From Nonomuraea montanisoli (GTDB lineage Bacteria; Actinomycetota; Actinomycetes; Streptosporangiales; Streptosporangiaceae), in the NCBI RefSeq assembly GCF_013363975.1, contig NZ_JABWGN010000031.1:1-50732 (forward strand): DNA of 50,732 nt, written 5' to 3'. Position numbers and translations under genes: made by a program. The notes beneath the pieces are model-generated. The model saw nothing but the letters and a program-made list of their open reading frames with translations, ran no database searches and was not told the DNA's origin. Positions 49,825 to 50,732 of the stretch are shown here, piece after piece. Every line of letters begins with the position of its first letter. Position 1 is the first letter of the stretch.

Positions 49825-49856
49825 TGCTAGAAGTTGACGCAGCGTCAAGGTCAAAT
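49825..49856 (-). promoter_or_regulatory. MerR-style promoter with dyad in a 19-bp spacer
   Basis: On the minus strand: TTGACC, then a 19-nt spacer that contains the perfect dyad TTGACGC-T-GCGTCAA (49834-49848), then TAGCAT. A 19-bp spacer with central symmetry is the hallmark of promoters twisted into activity by MerR-family activators. No MerR gene lies in the window. Confidence 0.65.
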
Positions 49857-49889
49857 GACGGCGCTCGTGCCAAGCGCTTTCCGGCGTCG

Positions 49890-50384
49890 CTAGACGTCCA
49901 CGGGGCCGCCGCTGCGCCAGTACACGTTGCCCTCCCGCGACAGCAGGCCCTCGTCCACGAGGTAGCGGCGCAGGGCGGCGTAGTCGTCGTGGAAGGCGCG
50001 CAGCGTCACGTTGACGTCCTTCTCGGCGTAGCGCACGCCCGGCTCGAACAGCCGCGCGATGTAGCGCAGCACCACCAGGCGCTTCTCGCGCTTCATCGGC
50101 ATGGTGCGCAGCCTGCCGTCCACCAGGAACGTCCGCAGCAGGCGCTCCTCCTCGCTCAGCGGGGCGGGCGGTTCCGCGAGTTGTCGCAGCAGCTCGCGGA
50201 AGCGCCCGGGGGTGGCCCGCCACGTGCCGTCCTCGCCGCGGGCGGCCAGGCCGCCGCCCGCGAGCCGTTCGAGGGCCCTGGGCGGCTGCTCGCCCTCCAC
50301 GCCGAGCACCAGGGACGCGAACGCGCGCAGCGTGTCCTCCTGCGCCAGCAGGCCGAGAGTTCTCCGGATGTCCTCGTCACTCAT
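49890..50384 (-). CDS. DUF2087-domain protein
   Basis: 164 aa. N-terminal winged-helix-like part (EDIRRTLGLLAQEDTLRAFA, LERLAGGGLAARGEDGTWRA) and the C-terminal DUF2087 segment: LRTFLVDGRLRTMPMKREKR, YIARLFEPGVRYAEKDVNVT and DYAALRRYLVDEGLLSREGN. Members are probably transcriptional regulators, often fused to ArsR-like HTHs. Upstream at 50405-50435 lies a perfect dyad TGATCAA-N16-TTGATCA that could be its operator. Confidence 0.88.
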   Translation of the reverse strand: MSDEDIRRTLGLLAQEDTLRAFASLVLGVEGEQPPRALERLAGGGLAARGEDGTWRATPGRFRELLRQLAEPPAPLSEEERLLRTFLVDGRLRTMPMKREKRLVVLRYIARLFEPGVRYAEKDVNVTLRAFHDDYAALRRYLVDEGLLSREGNVYWRSGGPVDV

Positions 50385-50404
50385 TCGTACTATTTTGAAG
50401 CATG

Positions 50405-50435
50405 CTGATCAACCTGGTGTTAGCTGTATTGATCA
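50405..50435. promoter_or_regulatory. TGATCAA dyad upstream of the DUF2087 gene
   Basis: TGATCAA (50405-50411) and TTGATCA (50429-50435), with a further TTGATCA at 50458 just inside the insertion element. AT-rich against its surroundings. Confidence 0.4.
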
Positions 50436-50469
50436 CGGACGTTGTTAACAGTGGGGGTTGATCATAGGA

Positions 50470-50521
50470 GAGGCCTCCGGTGTGGTGTAGGTGTCGAATC
50501 TGCAGCACACGCGGAGGCCTC
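50470..50521 (+). promoter_or_regulatory. Inverted repeat that masks the transposase ribosome binding site
   Basis: GAGGCCTCCG (50470-50479) pairs perfectly with CGGAGGCCTC (50512-50521). The right arm contains the GGAGG ribosome binding site and ends on the base before the GTG start. Confidence 0.7.
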
Positions 50522-50732
50522 GTGTCCCACCGTAACGCCCGGCTGACCGTTCATGGTCGCCGTCTGCTCGTTCACCGCGTCCTGTCCGGCCGCCCGGTCG
50601 CGCACGTGGCCGCCGAGATGGGCATCTCCCGGCCCACGGCCTACAAGTGGGTACGTCGATGGCGCGACCATGGCGAAGCGGGCTTGCACGACCGCTCCAG
50701 CCGGCCCCATACGACCCCGCACCGCACCGCGG
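50522..50732 (+). CDS. IS481-family transposase, N-terminal part
   Basis: 70 codons from GTG 50522; the rest is outside the window. SHRNARLTVHGRRLLVHRVL, GRPVAHVAAEMGISRPTAYK and WVRRWRDHGEAGLHDRSSRP are the standard helix-turn-helix start of IS481 transposases; the DDE catalytic core would follow. The ribosome binding site GGAGG lies within a 10-bp inverted repeat. Confidence 0.92.
   Translation, partial: MSHRNARLTVHGRRLLVHRVLSGRPVAHVAAEMGISRPTAYKWVRRWRDHGEAGLHDRSSRPHTTPHRTA

Larger units (their letters stand above)
50443..50732 (+). mobile_element. Left end of an IS481-family insertion sequence (partial)
   Basis: The element appears to begin near TGTTAACAGTGGGGG (50443), a typical IS481-like terminus, and runs off the window inside the transposase gene. 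Insertion lies 59 nt upstream of the DUF2087 start. The exact left boundary cannot be fixed without the right end. Confidence 0.65.

Noticed and set aside
1..50732. CRISPR array, rRNA genes, large biosynthetic gene clusters
   Set aside because: No array of regularly spaced repeats, no rRNA sequence and no PKS/NRPS or RiPP-modifying enzymes were found. The tandem repeats present lack spacers.

Overview
The window is a high-GC chromosomal segment of a filamentous actinomycete. Codon use is strongly G/C at third positions. Promoters often place the -10 hexamer about 7 nt before the start codon, which suggests leaderless mRNAs. Tat and lipobox exports, a GlgC/GlgM-type pair, an F420-type (Ddn-like) oxidoreductase and long LuxR (LAL) regulators fit the Streptosporangiales (Nonomuraea-like). 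That placement is inference, not a database match.

Layout. 0-6.5 kb: tail of a secreted protein with a P-domain, a membrane protein, a LAL regulator, and a LysR regulator divergent from a YeiH-type sulfate exporter with an unusual repeat-rich N-terminus. 6.5-12.2 kb: an accessory island with lower codon bias. It holds two RelE/ParE-type toxin-antitoxin modules, an XRE/TPR regulator divergent from a membrane + zinc-ribbon-like gene pair, a decayed gene, and a roughly 50-bp repeat found once after each toxin gene. 12.2-15 kb: divergent glgC and glgA(glgM). 15-24.6 kb: housekeeping and small conserved genes, an MHS transporter with divergent GntR regulator, and two tandem secreted beta-propeller-like paralogues. 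24.6-32.8 kb: a secreted glycosidase-like protein, an FAD oxidoreductase, an MFS exporter with a strong dyad over its start, alkB with a good LexA-box match, a secreted protein, and AraC divergent from a phytanoyl-CoA-type dioxygenase. 32.8-38 kb: dusB, an ACT protein, tRNA-Gly/Cys/Val, small genes, a class A beta-lactamase and a beta-hydroxyacid-type dehydrogenase.

38-49 kb is the most coherent system: a ROK repressor divergent from a seven-gene run. The run encodes a cytoplasmic GH36 alpha-galactosidase, two CUT1 ABC permeases, a sugar-binding lipoprotein, a Tat-exported PhoD phosphodiesterase, a secreted GH27 alpha-galactosidase and a GH20 hexosaminidase without signal peptide. A promoter (TTGACC-18-TACTAA) is overlapped by a 27-bp imperfect dyad. 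The set looks built to cut a phosphorylated, alpha-galactosylated, HexNAc-containing glycan outside the cell, import the pieces and finish them inside. A teichoic-acid-like or phosphoglycan substrate is my inference. No ATPase is present, so a shared MsiK-type ATPase is presumably used.

49-50.7 kb: a MerR-style promoter (19-bp spacer with a perfect dyad) reads into a broken or tiny ORF, a 131-aa orphan and a coupled 39-aa peptide. Then come a DUF2087 gene and the left end of an IS481-type element whose transposase ribosome binding site lies inside a perfect 10-bp inverted repeat.
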